From assembly GCA_009837725.1 (NCBI GenBank), contig VXSY01000120.1, positions 1-48,106 on the forward strand: a stretch of DNA of 48,106 nt, in the 5' to 3' direction. This document shows, in pieces, positions 16,422-24,095 of this stretch. The notes under the pieces were generated by a model. That model did no database searches, was not told the DNA's origin, and worked only from the letters and a program-made list of their open reading frames with translations. The first letter of the stretch is position 1. Every line of letters starts with the position of its first letter. The stretch is from Gammaproteobacteria bacterium (GTDB lineage: Bacteria; Pseudomonadota; Gammaproteobacteria; Pseudomonadales; Azotimanducaceae). The translations under genes were made by a program, and so were the position numbers.

Positions 16422-17300
16422 ATGGGGGCTTACGCCTACTTGGCGCCGAGCAATGTCAGCGAGGCGCTTGCGGCGCTGCAACGGGAGGCCGATGCCGGCA
16501 ACCGCACGCAGATGCTCGCTGGCGGCACGGACGTTCTGGTGCAGATGCGGTCGGTGGATCGCGGTGAGCGGACATTTGTCGACGTCAAGCACGTCGAGGA
16601 AGCCAATCATCTCGACATCGGCGACGACGAAATCTTCATCGGCGCGGCCATTGCGTCCGCCATCCTGTTCGAAAACGAGGAACTCAAGGGAATCCTGCCG
16701 GGGCTCCTCGAAAGCTCCGACCTGATCGGCTCCACGCAGATTCAGGGGCGGGCCACCATCGGCGGAAACCTCTGCAACTCATCACCCGCCGGCGACACCA
16801 TCCCGGCGCTGATCGCGTGTGGGGCCATCTGCGTCATCGCCTCGCCCGGCGGCAACCGGGAAGTGGCAGTGGAGGATTTCGTGACCGGTGTCGGCACCAA
16901 CGTGCTTTCCGCCACGGAGTTCCTCATCGGTTTCCGCGTCCCGCGCCCGCAGGGCAAGTCCTCGAGCGCATACCTGCGCTTCATCCCGCGCACGGAGATG
17001 GACATCGCGGTCGCCGGCGCCGGCGTTGCCCTGACGCTCGACGACAGCGGCACCTGCACCGCAGCCAAGGTTTCCATCGGCGCAGTCGCGCCCACCGCAC
17101 TGGTGGTCCCTGACGCCGCGGCGGCCTTGGTGGGCAGCAAGGTGGACGACGCCGCCCTGGCCGCTGCTGCCGACGCATGCAGCGTCGCGGCATCGCCCAT
17201 CACCGACAAGCGCGGCACGGTGGAGTACCGCCGCAAGGTCGTTGGCGTGCTCTGCAAGCGCGCCGCCGGCATCGCCCGCGACCGCGCAGCCGCGCTCTAG
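16422..17300 (+). CDS. FAD-binding (medium) subunit of xanthine dehydrogenase-family molybdenum hydroxylase
   Basis: 292 residues. The flavoprotein fold of the CoxM/XdhB group is clear: YLAPSNVSEALAAL at the start, the FAD pyrophosphate loops MLAGGTDVLVQMR and TIGGNLCNSSPAGDTIPAL, and the C-terminal domain with RTEMDIAVAGAGVAL. It passes electrons from the 2Fe-2S subunit to an acceptor. AGGGAG precedes the ATG at 16422. It is the first gene of a medium-small-large cluster, the order of coxMSL, with 31-nt and 64-nt gaps. Upstream in-frame starts lie in the esterase and are rejected. Confidence 0.92.
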   Translation: MGAYAYLAPSNVSEALAALQREADAGNRTQMLAGGTDVLVQMRSVDRGERTFVDVKHVEEANHLDIGDDEIFIGAAIASAILFENEELKGILPGLLESSDLIGSTQIQGRATIGGNLCNSSPAGDTIPALIACGAICVIASPGGNREVAVEDFVTGVGTNVLSATEFLIGFRVPRPQGKSSSAYLRFIPRTEMDIAVAGAGVALTLDDSGTCTAAKVSIGAVAPTALVVPDAAAALVGSKVDDAALAAAADACSVAASPITDKRGTVEYRRKVVGVLCKRAAGIARDRAAAL

Positions 17301-17331
17301 GCCCATCGGGCAACGGATTCAAGGAGTACCC

Positions 17332-17811
17332 GTGAGCAAAGTACACGTTTCCACGAGCATCAACGGCGATGCCGTGGAATTTCTCTGCGAGCCGCACCAG
17401 TCCCTCCTGGAGGTGCTGCGCGAAGACCTCAACATGACCGGCACCAAGGAGGGCTGCGCCACCGGCGACTGCGGCGCCTGTTCCGTCTTGGTGAACGGTC
17501 GCCTCGTCTGTTCCTGCCTCATGCTCGGCGTCGAGGCGGAAGGCGTGGAACTCACCACCATCGAGGGCATCGCCGGCGAAGGCGGCCTGCATGTCTTGCA
17601 GCAGAAGTTCCTCGAACACGCAGCGCTGCAGTGCGGCATCTGCACGCCGGGCTTCATCGTCGCGGCCAAGGCGCTGCTCGACAAGAACCCCGATCCTGAC
17701 GAGACCACGATTCGCTACTGGCTGGCGGGCAACCTGTGTCGCTGCACCGGCTACGACAAGATCGTCCGGGCGGTTCAGGACGCGGCCCAGGAACTGGCCT
17801 ACGAAGCCTGA
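17332..17811 (+). CDS. 2Fe-2S (small) subunit of molybdenum hydroxylase
   Basis: 159 residues from GTG 17332 with AAGGAG 5 nt upstream. The plant-type ferredoxin cluster ligands are C42, C47, C50 and C62 (GCATGDCGACS...CSCL). The second, helical 2Fe-2S domain has C101, C104 (QCGICTPG), C136 and C138 (LCRCTGYD). This eight-cysteine pattern is complete and defines the CoxS/XdhA-type subunit, which relays electrons from the molybdenum centre to FAD. The translated product is of normal length. Confidence 0.95.
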   Translation: MSKVHVSTSINGDAVEFLCEPHQSLLEVLREDLNMTGTKEGCATGDCGACSVLVNGRLVCSCLMLGVEAEGVELTTIEGIAGEGGLHVLQQKFLEHAALQCGICTPGFIVAAKALLDKNPDPDETTIRYWLAGNLCRCTGYDKIVRAVQDAAQELAYEA

Positions 17812-17875
17812 GGGGCTCCACCCCAACGGGCGCTCTATCCCACGCAAACGCAACGCATTCAAGGAGACTCAGACA

Positions 17876-20098
17876 GTGGCAGAAGCGGTAGATCTCAAGG
17901 CCATTGGCACCCGCCCCATCCGTCCCGACGGCATCGACAAAGTGACCGGGCGGGCAGCGTTCGGCGCTGACCTCAACCTGCCCGGCATGCTCTACGGCAA
18001 GGTTCTCAGGAGCCCGCACGCCCACGCCCGCATCAAGAGCGTGGATCTCTCCTGCGCCCTCGAAGCCGACGGCGTGCTGGCGGCCATCTCCGGCGCCGAC
18101 CTTCCGAACGAATCCCCCTCCGACCTCGCCAAGAACGTCCTCGCCCGCGACAAGGTGCTCTACCACGGCCACGCGGTGGCAGCGGTGGCGGCCAAGACGC
18201 TGGCGCAGGCGGATGCGGCGATCGACCTGATCGACGTGGAGTACGAGGTGCTTCCGCCGGTGCTCTCGATCGACGAGGCCATCGCCGACGGCGCGACTCT
18301 CGTCAACGAGAGCCAGCACACCAATGGCGACACCTCCAAGCCCGCCAGCAACGTCGCCGCGACGACGATGTTCGAGCGCGGCGATGTGGACGCCGGCTTC
18401 GCCGAGGCCGACGTGATCGTCGAGAGCGAGCACCGGGTTCCCACCGCCCACCAGGGCTACATCGAACCCCACGCCTGCACGGCCACCGCCAACGAAGACG
18501 GCAAGTCCACCGTGTGGTGCTGCACCCAGGGCCACTTTGAAGTGCGCTCGCTGACGGCGCAGGTGCTCGGCGAACCGGTGGGCAACATCAAGGTCATCCC
18601 GTCCGAGATCGGCGGTGGCTTCGGCGGCAAGACCATCATCTATCTCGAACCGCTGGCCGTGAAGATGAGCCAGATCTCCGGTCGCCCGGTGAAGATGATG
18701 ATGAGTCGCGAGGAGGTCTTCCGCGCCACTGGCCCCACCTCCGCCACCTGGTGCAAGGTGAAGGTCGGCGCGAAGAACGACGGCACCATCACCGCAGCCA
18801 CGGCATGGCTCGCCTACGAGGCCGGCGCCTTCCCGGGCGCTCCGGTCGGCCCCGGCTGCATGTCCGTGCTTGCGCCCTACGACCTCGCGAACTTCCGCAT
18901 CGAGGGCAACGACATCCTCGTCAACAAGCCGAAGGTTTGCGCCTACCGCGCGCCCGGCGCGCCGCAGTCCATGCATGCCATGGAGTGCGCCATCGACGAG
19001 TTGGCCCGCAAGCTCGAAATGGACCCCATCGACCTGCGGATGAAGAACGCCGCTGGCGAAGGCACGCAAGCGCCGTACGGGCCTACCTTCCCGCCGGTTG
19101 GCCTGAAGGAATGCCTCGAAGCGGCGCGCAAGCACCCGAACTGGACGAGCCCCGTGCCGGAAGGCGCAGGTCGCGGCCTTGCCGTCGGCTTCTGGTTCAA
19201 CATCGGCATGCAGTCGAGCGCCGAGGTGCGCATCGCCGAAGACGGCATGGTGACGGTGATGGAAGGCAACCCCGACATCGGCGGCAGCCGCGCCGGCATG
19301 GCGCTGATGGCGGCGGAGACGCTCGGCGTGCCGTACGAGCAGATCAAGGCGCACGTGGGCGACACCGAAGCCACCGGCTTCTGCAACGTCACCGGCGGCA
19401 GCCGCACGACCTTCGCCACCGGCATGGCCGTGATCCAGGCCTGCGAGGACATCATCGCCCAGTGCAAGCAGCGCGCCGCGCTCACCTGGGACCTCGATGA
19501 AGACCAAGTGGACTGGGTGGACGGCGAAGCCGTGCCGAAGCCCGGCGTGAACGCTGACGTGAAGCCCTTGAGCCTCGGCGACATCGCCCGCGGCGCCGGC
19601 CGTACCGGTGGCCCGCTGCTCGGTCGAGCCAGCCTCAACGCCCAAGGTGCCGGAGCTTCGTTCTCTGTCAACCTGATGGACGCCAAGGTGGACAAGGAAA
19701 CCGGCAAGGTGGACGTGCTCAGCTTCACCGCCATCCAGGACGCCGGAAGGGCCATCCACCCCTCCTACGTCGAAGGCCAGATGCAGGGCGGCGCTGCCCA
19801 GGGCATCGGCTGGGCGCTGAACGAGGAGTACATCTACGACGCCGAAGGCGTCATGGAAAACGCCGGCTTCCTCGACTACCGCGTTCCGGTAGCGTCAGAC
19901 CTGCCGATGATCGACACCGAGATCATCGAAGTGCCGAACCCCTCGCACCCCTACGGCGTGCGCGGCGTAGGTGAAACCCCCATCGTGGCACCCCTGGCAG
20001 CCGCGTCGAACGCCGTCCGAGATCAGCTCGGATTCCGCATCGACGACCTGCCGCTGTCGCCGCCGAGGGTGTTGGAGGCAATCGACGCGCAAGGGTAG
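17876..20098 (+). CDS. Molybdopterin-binding (large) catalytic subunit of xanthine dehydrogenase-family enzyme
   Basis: 740 residues from GTG 17876, AAGGAG 9 nt upstream. Typical segments: RPDGIDKVTGRAAFGAD, GKVLRSPHAHARIKS, the molybdopterin-contacting GGGFGGK, and the base glutamate in RGVGETPIVAP near the C-terminus. The CO-dehydrogenase selenium/copper loop (AYXCSFR) is absent; the equivalent region reads CAYRAPGAPQSM, as in hydroxybenzoyl-CoA reductase and other hydroxylases. So it hydroxylates an aromatic, heterocyclic or aldehyde substrate rather than CO. No maturation chaperones (CoxD, XdhC) are in the window. A strong terminator follows the stop. Confidence 0.92.
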   Translation: MAEAVDLKAIGTRPIRPDGIDKVTGRAAFGADLNLPGMLYGKVLRSPHAHARIKSVDLSCALEADGVLAAISGADLPNESPSDLAKNVLARDKVLYHGHAVAAVAAKTLAQADAAIDLIDVEYEVLPPVLSIDEAIADGATLVNESQHTNGDTSKPASNVAATTMFERGDVDAGFAEADVIVESEHRVPTAHQGYIEPHACTATANEDGKSTVWCCTQGHFEVRSLTAQVLGEPVGNIKVIPSEIGGGFGGKTIIYLEPLAVKMSQISGRPVKMMMSREEVFRATGPTSATWCKVKVGAKNDGTITAATAWLAYEAGAFPGAPVGPGCMSVLAPYDLANFRIEGNDILVNKPKVCAYRAPGAPQSMHAMECAIDELARKLEMDPIDLRMKNAAGEGTQAPYGPTFPPVGLKECLEAARKHPNWTSPVPEGAGRGLAVGFWFNIGMQSSAEVRIAEDGMVTVMEGNPDIGGSRAGMALMAAETLGVPYEQIKAHVGDTEATGFCNVTGGSRTTFATGMAVIQACEDIIAQCKQRAALTWDLDEDQVDWVDGEAVPKPGVNADVKPLSLGDIARGAGRTGGPLLGRASLNAQGAGASFSVNLMDAKVDKETGKVDVLSFTAIQDAGRAIHPSYVEGQMQGGAAQGIGWALNEEYIYDAEGVMENAGFLDYRVPVASDLPMIDTEIIEVPNPSHPYGVRGVGETPIVAPLAAASNAVRDQLGFRIDDLPLSPPRVLEAIDAQG

Positions 20099-20113
20099 TT
20101 GTCGGTACAGTCG

Positions 20114-20144
20114 CCCGCGGGTGGTCGTGCCACCCGCGGGTTTT
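20114..20144 (+). terminator. Rho-independent terminator of the molybdenum hydroxylase operon
   Basis: An 11-bp perfect stem (CCCGCGGGTGG at 20114-20124 with its complement at 20130-20140), a 5-nt TCGTG loop and a TTTT tail. It begins 15 nt after the large-subunit stop codon. Confidence 0.9.
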
Positions 20145-20380
20145 CCCGACACACAAACATTTCGTCCTACACACCAGTCGGCGGTTTCGCACAGGCACGT
20201 TGAACGGTCCCGTGCCGGCCGCCCTTGCTGTGGGCATCCGGAGCCCCGCAACGCCTGAAGGTGGCAATGGCCTTTGCCACGCTTCCTGACCTGCGATGGG
20301 CGCATGTCTGTCCAGCCGGGTCGCATCAAGCGTGAGACATCGGCCATTGGAGCTGTGGGACGCAATGTTTGTGTGTCGGG
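20145..20380. mobile_element. MITE-like element, copy A
   Basis: A 236-bp non-coding element with terminal inverted repeats: the left end starts CCCGACACACAAACATT, and the right 26 bp (20355-20380) is its reverse complement at 24 of 26 positions. Weaker pairing extends the arms to about 50 bp. Conserved interior words (GGTTCCGTGCCGGCC-like, CCCCGCAACGC, GGCAATGGCC, GCGTGAGACATCGGCCA) are shared with copies B and C. It begins directly after the terminator T-tract and ends 7 nt before the antitoxin stop codon. No transposase is present; ORFs inside it are shadows. Confidence 0.8.
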
Positions 20381-20387
20381 TCACTCG

Positions 20388-20723
20388 TCAGCCAAGCACG
20401 CGTAGTGCGGTCTCGGGCACCTTGTCGAGGATCTTGAGCAACGCCTTGGCCGCACCGGTCGGCCCGCGCTTCCCCTGTTCCCAGTTGCGGATGGTCTCGT
20501 GCGGCACGTCGATGCGCCGCGCGAACTCGACCTGGGTCAGCCCGAGACGACGGCGTACCCGCCGGACGTAGCGCCCCATGTCGCGCATCGCCTCGGCGTC
20601 GTCGTCGCGCGCTTGGCGGGCAATGTCGTCCTCGCTGGTGGCATCCAGAACTTCCTGATCGACCCGGCCTGGGGGAAGGTCCTGAGGGTTGTCCGGATCA
20701 ATCGTCAACCGTGTTCTGCTCAT
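20388..20723 (-). CDS. BrnA-like antitoxin with helix-turn-helix DNA-binding domain
   Basis: 111 residues. The N-terminal ~50 residues are acidic and polar (SEDDIARQARDDDAEA), as expected for a toxin-binding antitoxin tail. The C-terminal half is an XRE-type helix-turn-helix: RRRLGLTQVEFARRIDVP followed by ETIRNWEQGKRGPTGAA. Its ATG lies 26 nt inside the end of the toxin frame, the usual toxin-first overlapping layout of BrnT/BrnA. Classical BrnA has a ribbon-helix-helix fold, so this is a variant antitoxin. It should bind the palindrome upstream of the toxin gene and repress the operon, and neutralise BrnT. Confidence 0.8.
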   Translation of the reverse strand: MSRTRLTIDPDNPQDLPPGRVDQEVLDATSEDDIARQARDDDAEAMRDMGRYVRRVRRRLGLTQVEFARRIDVPHETIRNWEQGKRGPTGAAKALLKILDKVPETALRVLG

Positions 20724-20975
20724 ACTCCCGAACCTCCCTGTGGTTGGCCTTGCGGGCGGAAATGATGCGGATCGTCGAGTTCCGCATGGTGTAGACCACC
20801 ACGAACACCCGACCGTCTACCGCGCCCAGCAGCCGGTAGCGGTCCTCGCCGTAGTCCCAGCGCTGGTCCATGGTGACGATTCTGTCCTCGTCAAGGAATG
20901 CGTGCACGACGCGAAGTCGAAGCCGCGGTCCGTGAAACAGGCATCGCCCTTGGCATCGTCCCACTCGAACTCCAT
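20698..20975 (-). pseudogene. BrnT-family toxin gene with a -1 frameshift
   Basis: The ATG at 20975 opens MEFEWDDAKGDACF and GFDFAS, the BrnT N-terminus. The frame then goes wrong near 20908-20912, and the rest of the toxin (VVHAFLDEDRIVT, GEDRYRLLGAVDGRVFVVVY, RIISARKANHREVREYE) continues in the next frame to the stop at 20698. One missing base (reading GC-GTC-GTG instead of a full codon) restores a ~92-residue BrnT. BrnT is a ribonuclease-fold toxin (RelE-like). Either the toxin has been inactivated while the antitoxin remains intact, or there is a sequencing error. Confidence 0.78.
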
Positions 20976-20980
20976 GAGCT

Positions 20981-21009
20981 CTTGTAGGCCAATGGCCTAC
21001 CGTTGTCAA
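20981..21009 (-). promoter_or_regulatory. Promoter and operator of the BrnT/antitoxin operon
   Basis: On the minus strand a consensus -35 TTGACA (21009-21004) is followed by a 17-nt spacer and TACAAG (20986-20981). The spacer and -10 edge contain the palindrome GTAGGCCA-A-TGGCCTAC (20984-21000), a good operator candidate for the helix-turn-helix antitoxin. The -10 ends only 5 nt before the toxin ATG, so the transcript would be leaderless or nearly so. Confidence 0.7.
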
Positions 21010-21022
21010 ACGTCGGAGTTTT

Positions 21023-21257
21023 CCCGACACACAAACATTTCGTCCTACAGACCAGTCGGCCATTTCGCACACACACGTCTTAGACGGGTTCCGTGCCGGC
21101 CCTTACCGACGTCCGGGCGCCCCGCAACGCTGGAGGCGGCAATGGCCATTGCCACGCTCCCCGACCCGCGGTGGGCTGATGTCGGTCCGGTCGGAGGGGC
21201 AGCATCGAGCGTGAGACATCGGCCACTGGTGCTGTGGGACGCAATGTTTGCGCCGGG
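21023..21257. mobile_element. MITE-like element, copy B
   Basis: The same ~235-bp element in the same orientation as copy A. The left terminal repeat is intact (CCCGACACACAAACATT); the right one is degraded, reading GTTTGCGCCGGG instead of GTTTGTGTGTCGGG. It starts 13 nt upstream of the toxin promoter's -35 and ends 5 nt before copy C. Together A and B bracket the toxin-antitoxin module. Confidence 0.78.
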
Positions 21258-21262
21258 CGTTT

Positions 21263-21509
21263 CCCGACACACAAACATTTCGTCCTACGGACCAGCCGGC
21301 CATTTTGCACACGCAGGTTGAACGGGTTCCGCGCCGGCCCCGGCCCTCGCCCTACGCGTCCGGGCGGGCCCCGCAACGCCTGGAAGTGGCAATGGCCTTT
21401 GCCGCGCTTCCCGACCTGTGATGGGCGCATGTCAGTCCGGTTGGGCGGGCCGCATCGAGCGTGAGACATCGGCCACTGGAGCTGTGGAACGCAATGTTTG
21501 TGTGTCGGG
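21263..21509. mobile_element. MITE-like element, copy C
   Basis: A third copy, 247 bp, same orientation. Both terminal repeats are intact (left from 21263, right 21484-21509, the latter with one extra A/G change in GTGGAACGC). It is slightly longer than A and B because of extra GC-rich sequence near 21340-21370. Confidence 0.78.
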
Positions 21510-21551
21510 TCACTGGTGCCTCATGTTTGTGTGTCGGGTCACTGGTGCCTC
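21494..21551. repeat. 29-bp perfect tandem duplication of the MITE right end
   Basis: The 29 nt from 21494 to 21522, beginning ATGTTTGTGTGTCGGG and running into TCACTGGTGCCTC, is repeated exactly at 21523-21551. It duplicates the outer end of copy C together with 13 nt of flank. This could reflect slippage or a failed or second insertion event. Confidence 0.8.
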
Positions 21552-21648
21552 GCGCCTTGACGCTCCACCCGCAGCCACCCCATCATGCTGACGGGACTTC
21601 GCTGCGGAGCAAACGGATGAGGTGTGGAGCACTTGCGGGGGACGCCAG

Positions 21649-22594
21649 ATGAGCGAACAGGCGCAGACCGCCGAAGCAGGAACGGGCGACGAAGGACCAC
21701 CGGCGAACACCCATCTTGCCGCGATGGGCGAGGGCCTCAAGCCGCTGATCGACAGCGTGCAGAAGAGCGGTGGTCTGCTCGGCCCGTACGATGTCGCCGA
21801 CCACCTCAAGGCGCGGATCGACGAGTTTGACTTTAGGCGATGCCATTGCCCATTTCCGCGAGCACGGCTACGCCGCTCTTGAGGATGTGGCGCCGCCCGC
21901 AGAGATGGACGAACTGCGTGAGGCGATCCATGGTCTCGCCAATCCGAAGGGAGCGCTGGGCGGCCGGGGCGCTGCGTTTCTGCTCGGTCGCCACCCGGCC
22001 ATCGACCGCATTGCCACCAACCCGAAGATCCTTGCGTTCGCCGAGGTGAGCGTCGGCAACGGCCTGCGTGCCAGCCAGTTCGCCGCTTCGATCATGGGCA
22101 AAACGGACAAGCTCGTCGCCGGCGGCATCCACGCGGACCAGAACTGGCTGCCGGCACCATTTCCTGAACACAACTGCGTGATCACTTTCTGCATTCCCTG
22201 CGACGGCATGACGGACGAGGAAGGCGCGACCCGTGTCGTTCCCGGCTCGCACCTTGCACGCCGGCACCCGACTCCCGAGGAGAGCCGTTCGGAAACCGTC
22301 CCCATAGAGGTCGCCAAGGGCGGCGTCGCGGTCTGGGATGGCTCGGTTTGGCACGGCACCGGTCGGCGCACCGTCGACGGCGTGCGCACCGTGCTCCACG
22401 CCACCTATCAGCGCCTCTACACCCAGCCCATCGATGACTACACATACCTGCTGAAGGACGAGGATTACATGGCATCGGCCCCGGAAGCGATGCGCGGGCT
22501 TTTGGGCGAACGCCTGTTCTTCGGCACGGCGCACGACAACAGCATGGTCGACATGGCCAAATTCACCGAGGCGACCATTCGCTCCAAGCTGTAG
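21649..22594 (+). pseudogene. Phytanoyl-CoA dioxygenase family gene with a +1 frameshift near 21832
   Basis: The 5' part begins ATG 21649 (GGGGGA 7 nt upstream) and encodes MSEQAQTAEA... to DHLKARIDEFD. The 3' part, one frame over, continues LGDAIAHFREHGYAALEDV to a stop at 22594. Removing one T from the TTT at 21832-21834 joins them as ...IDEFDLGDAIAHF..., a usual PhyH arrangement, giving about 314 residues. The dioxygenase core has the iron ligands in GGIHADQNW (HxD) and SVWHGTGRRTVDGVRTV (distal His and Arg) and appears functional. A stand-alone 3' ORF could start from TTG 21827 or ATG 21791, but neither has a good ribosome site. Confidence 0.75.
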
Positions 22595-22707
22595 GTGAGC
22601 CGCGGAGTGCCGCGTCCTGACCTTGTGTGGCGCCCCCGGTGTGTGGCGCTGTGGTCGGCGGCTGCGGTGCTATATTGGTTTCGTTGCGGCAGGACTCAAG
22701 GCCTTGG

Positions 22708-22932
22708 ATGGAACATCGATCCGCGGATGTGGCCGACCGGACCACTCGCCTGATTGCGGCAACCGAGCGTTCGCGAAAGAGCGCCCGGCCCTTGCCCCGT
22801 GGCCCCAAGGGCAAAGAGCTCGAGGAGGCACTGCTGCTGGCGGCACAATTCAAAGCGCCACCGCGAGGCGCCTTGGAATACCCCGTGCTAAAGCGCCTGA
22901 TTGAAACCCGTGTGCACAAGCGGACCGGTTGA
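22708..22932 (+). CDS. Small protein preceding a nucleotidyltransferase (unknown function)
   Basis: 74 residues, basic and helical: DVADRTTRLIAATERSRKSA, then PLPRGPKGKELEEALLLAAQF and a C-terminal YPVLKRLIETRVHKRTG. It matches no family I recognise. It lies 18 nt upstream of a nucleotidyltransferase-fold gene on the same strand, as small partner or antitoxin genes do. A TATATT element 30 nt upstream may be its promoter -10. The ATG at 22708 is preferred over upstream starts because the earlier residues are low in coding character. Confidence 0.6.
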   Translation: MEHRSADVADRTTRLIAATERSRKSARPLPRGPKGKELEEALLLAAQFKAPPRGALEYPVLKRLIETRVHKRTG

Positions 22933-22950
22933 CGTTAGGTACGCTCTGCC

Positions 22951-23505
22951 GTGGACATCGTTGCGAAGGTAGTCGCGCTTCATCAGGCGCTGGCGGCTGC
23001 CGGTTTGCCTCACGCCATCGGTGGAGCGCTGGCGTTGGCGTGGTGCGTCCGGGACCCACGGGGGACGGTTGACGTCGATGTGAACGTCTTCATCTCCGAG
23101 TCCAGCGCGTCGTTGTTGCGGGACGCACTACCGGCACCCATCGAGCTTTCCCCCGCCGACGTTGCTCGGCTTGAGGAAGATGGACAGGCACGGCTGTTCT
23201 GGGGCCAGACGCCCGTGGACATCTTCCTGAACTCCGTCCCCATGCACGAGGCGGCTTCCAAACGGGTGCGGATTGAACCCTTCGGTGGTGCCGAGTTGCC
23301 GTTCCTGAGCTGTTTGGACACCGCCATCTTCAAGGCGCTGTTCAACCGGAGCAAGGACTGGGTTGACCTCGAGGAGATGCACGCGGCCACCACTCTGGAG
23401 GTGGCAGAAGTCCGCAGCGTGCTGGTGCAGGCACTCGGGGAAGAGGACGAGCGAGTGGCGACTTTGGACCGTCTAGCGGCAACCGGCCGCGCCTTCGCTA
23501 CATAA
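22951..23505 (+). CDS. Nucleotidyltransferase-fold protein (AbiEii / DUF6036-like)
   Basis: 184 residues from GTG 22951. The N-terminal helix, then HAIGGALALAW and RGTVDVDVNVF, give the GG...(T)xDxD pattern of minimal nucleotidyltransferases (AbiEii/MNT type), in which the two Asp bind Mg. Further on, DIFLNSVPMHEAASKRV and LSCLDTAIFKALFNRSKDWVDLEEM match the C-terminal part of this group (the K..R.KD.VD motif). Related proteins act as toxins that modify tRNA or partner proteins, or as abortive-infection effectors, but many are uncharacterised. Paired with the 74-residue gene it may form a toxin-antitoxin-like unit. Confidence 0.75.
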   Translation: MDIVAKVVALHQALAAAGLPHAIGGALALAWCVRDPRGTVDVDVNVFISESSASLLRDALPAPIELSPADVARLEEDGQARLFWGQTPVDIFLNSVPMHEAASKRVRIEPFGGAELPFLSCLDTAIFKALFNRSKDWVDLEEMHAATTLEVAEVRSVLVQALGEEDERVATLDRLAATGRAFAT

Positions 23506-23541
23506 CGGCATCAAGCGAGGGTCGGCTTGACGCGACGAGGA

Positions 23542-24000
23542 TCAGTCGCCAGCGGCAGTCAGTTTGATGACCATTGCGCCGCCGTCGATGTGAATCTCGA
23601 ACTCGTCGTCGGCTGGGCGCTTGTAGGCGAGGGTCTTGAAGGCACCTTCGCCGACGACCTCGAAAGAGACCTCGTTCTCGCCGATGCTGGTTGAGCGCAT
23701 TTTCGTCGCCGGGCCACGGGATTCGTAGCCCGGGTTCCACTGCTCGAGGTGCAGCACGAGGCCGTCTTCGGATTCCTCGACGACGATCAACTCCACCATT
23801 GCCGTGGTTCCCCCGGCAGTCATGCGCACCAGGGATTGGATCGAGCCGTCGCGCGGGACGGTCCAGTTCTCCTCCAGCGTGCCTTCGCCCACGGGGCCAG
23901 ACCAGGTGCCGGTCATCCACGCCAGTTTCTCGATGTTGGACTCGGCAACCGCACCGACGGCGACCGTGCATAGGGCAAAGGCGAGGGCGACCTTGTGCAT
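23542..24000 (-). CDS. Secreted DUF6265 family protein (lipocalin-like beta-barrel)
   Basis: 152 residues with a signal peptide (KVALAFALCTVAVGAVA, cleavage probably after AVA-E). The mature part starts with IEKLAWMTGTWSGPVGEG and EENWTVPRDGSIQSLVRM, which is the DUF6265 signature; strands such as AMVELIVVEESEDGLVLHLEQW and VSFEVVGEGAFKTLAYKR suggest a small beta-barrel. The family's function is unknown. GGAGAG precedes the ATG at 24000; an upstream in-frame start would bury the signal peptide. It is divergent from the MoaD-like gene. Confidence 0.82.
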   Translation of the reverse strand: MHKVALAFALCTVAVGAVAESNIEKLAWMTGTWSGPVGEGTLEENWTVPRDGSIQSLVRMTAGGTTAMVELIVVEESEDGLVLHLEQWNPGYESRGPATKMRSTSIGENEVSFEVVGEGAFKTLAYKRPADDEFEIHIDGGAMVIKLTAAGD

Positions 24001-24095
24001 GGAGTTCTCTCCGCGTGATCTGCTCGTTGAAACAACGGCGAGCCTACCACGCGGCGTGTTCGATACCATTGCGCCATCGAACAGCGGAGAGGTTC

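Noticed and set aside
17654-19759. 701-codon open frame on the minus strand opposite the molybdenum hydroxylase large subunit
   Set aside because: It is a shadow of a clear coding gene in high-GC DNA and has no recognisable domain.
16422-20098. Aerobic CO dehydrogenase (coxMSL)
   Set aside because: Gene order fits, but the large subunit lacks the AYXCSFR active-site loop.
20160-20384. Short ORFs inside the MITE-like elements
   Set aside because: They recur only because the repeat recurs; there is no ribosome site or domain.
20145-21551. CRISPR array
   Set aside because: The three repeats are long, with inverted ends and no regular spacers.
21820-21840. Programmed ribosomal frameshift in the PhyH gene
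   Set aside because: There is no slippery heptamer or downstream structure; a single inserted T explains the break.
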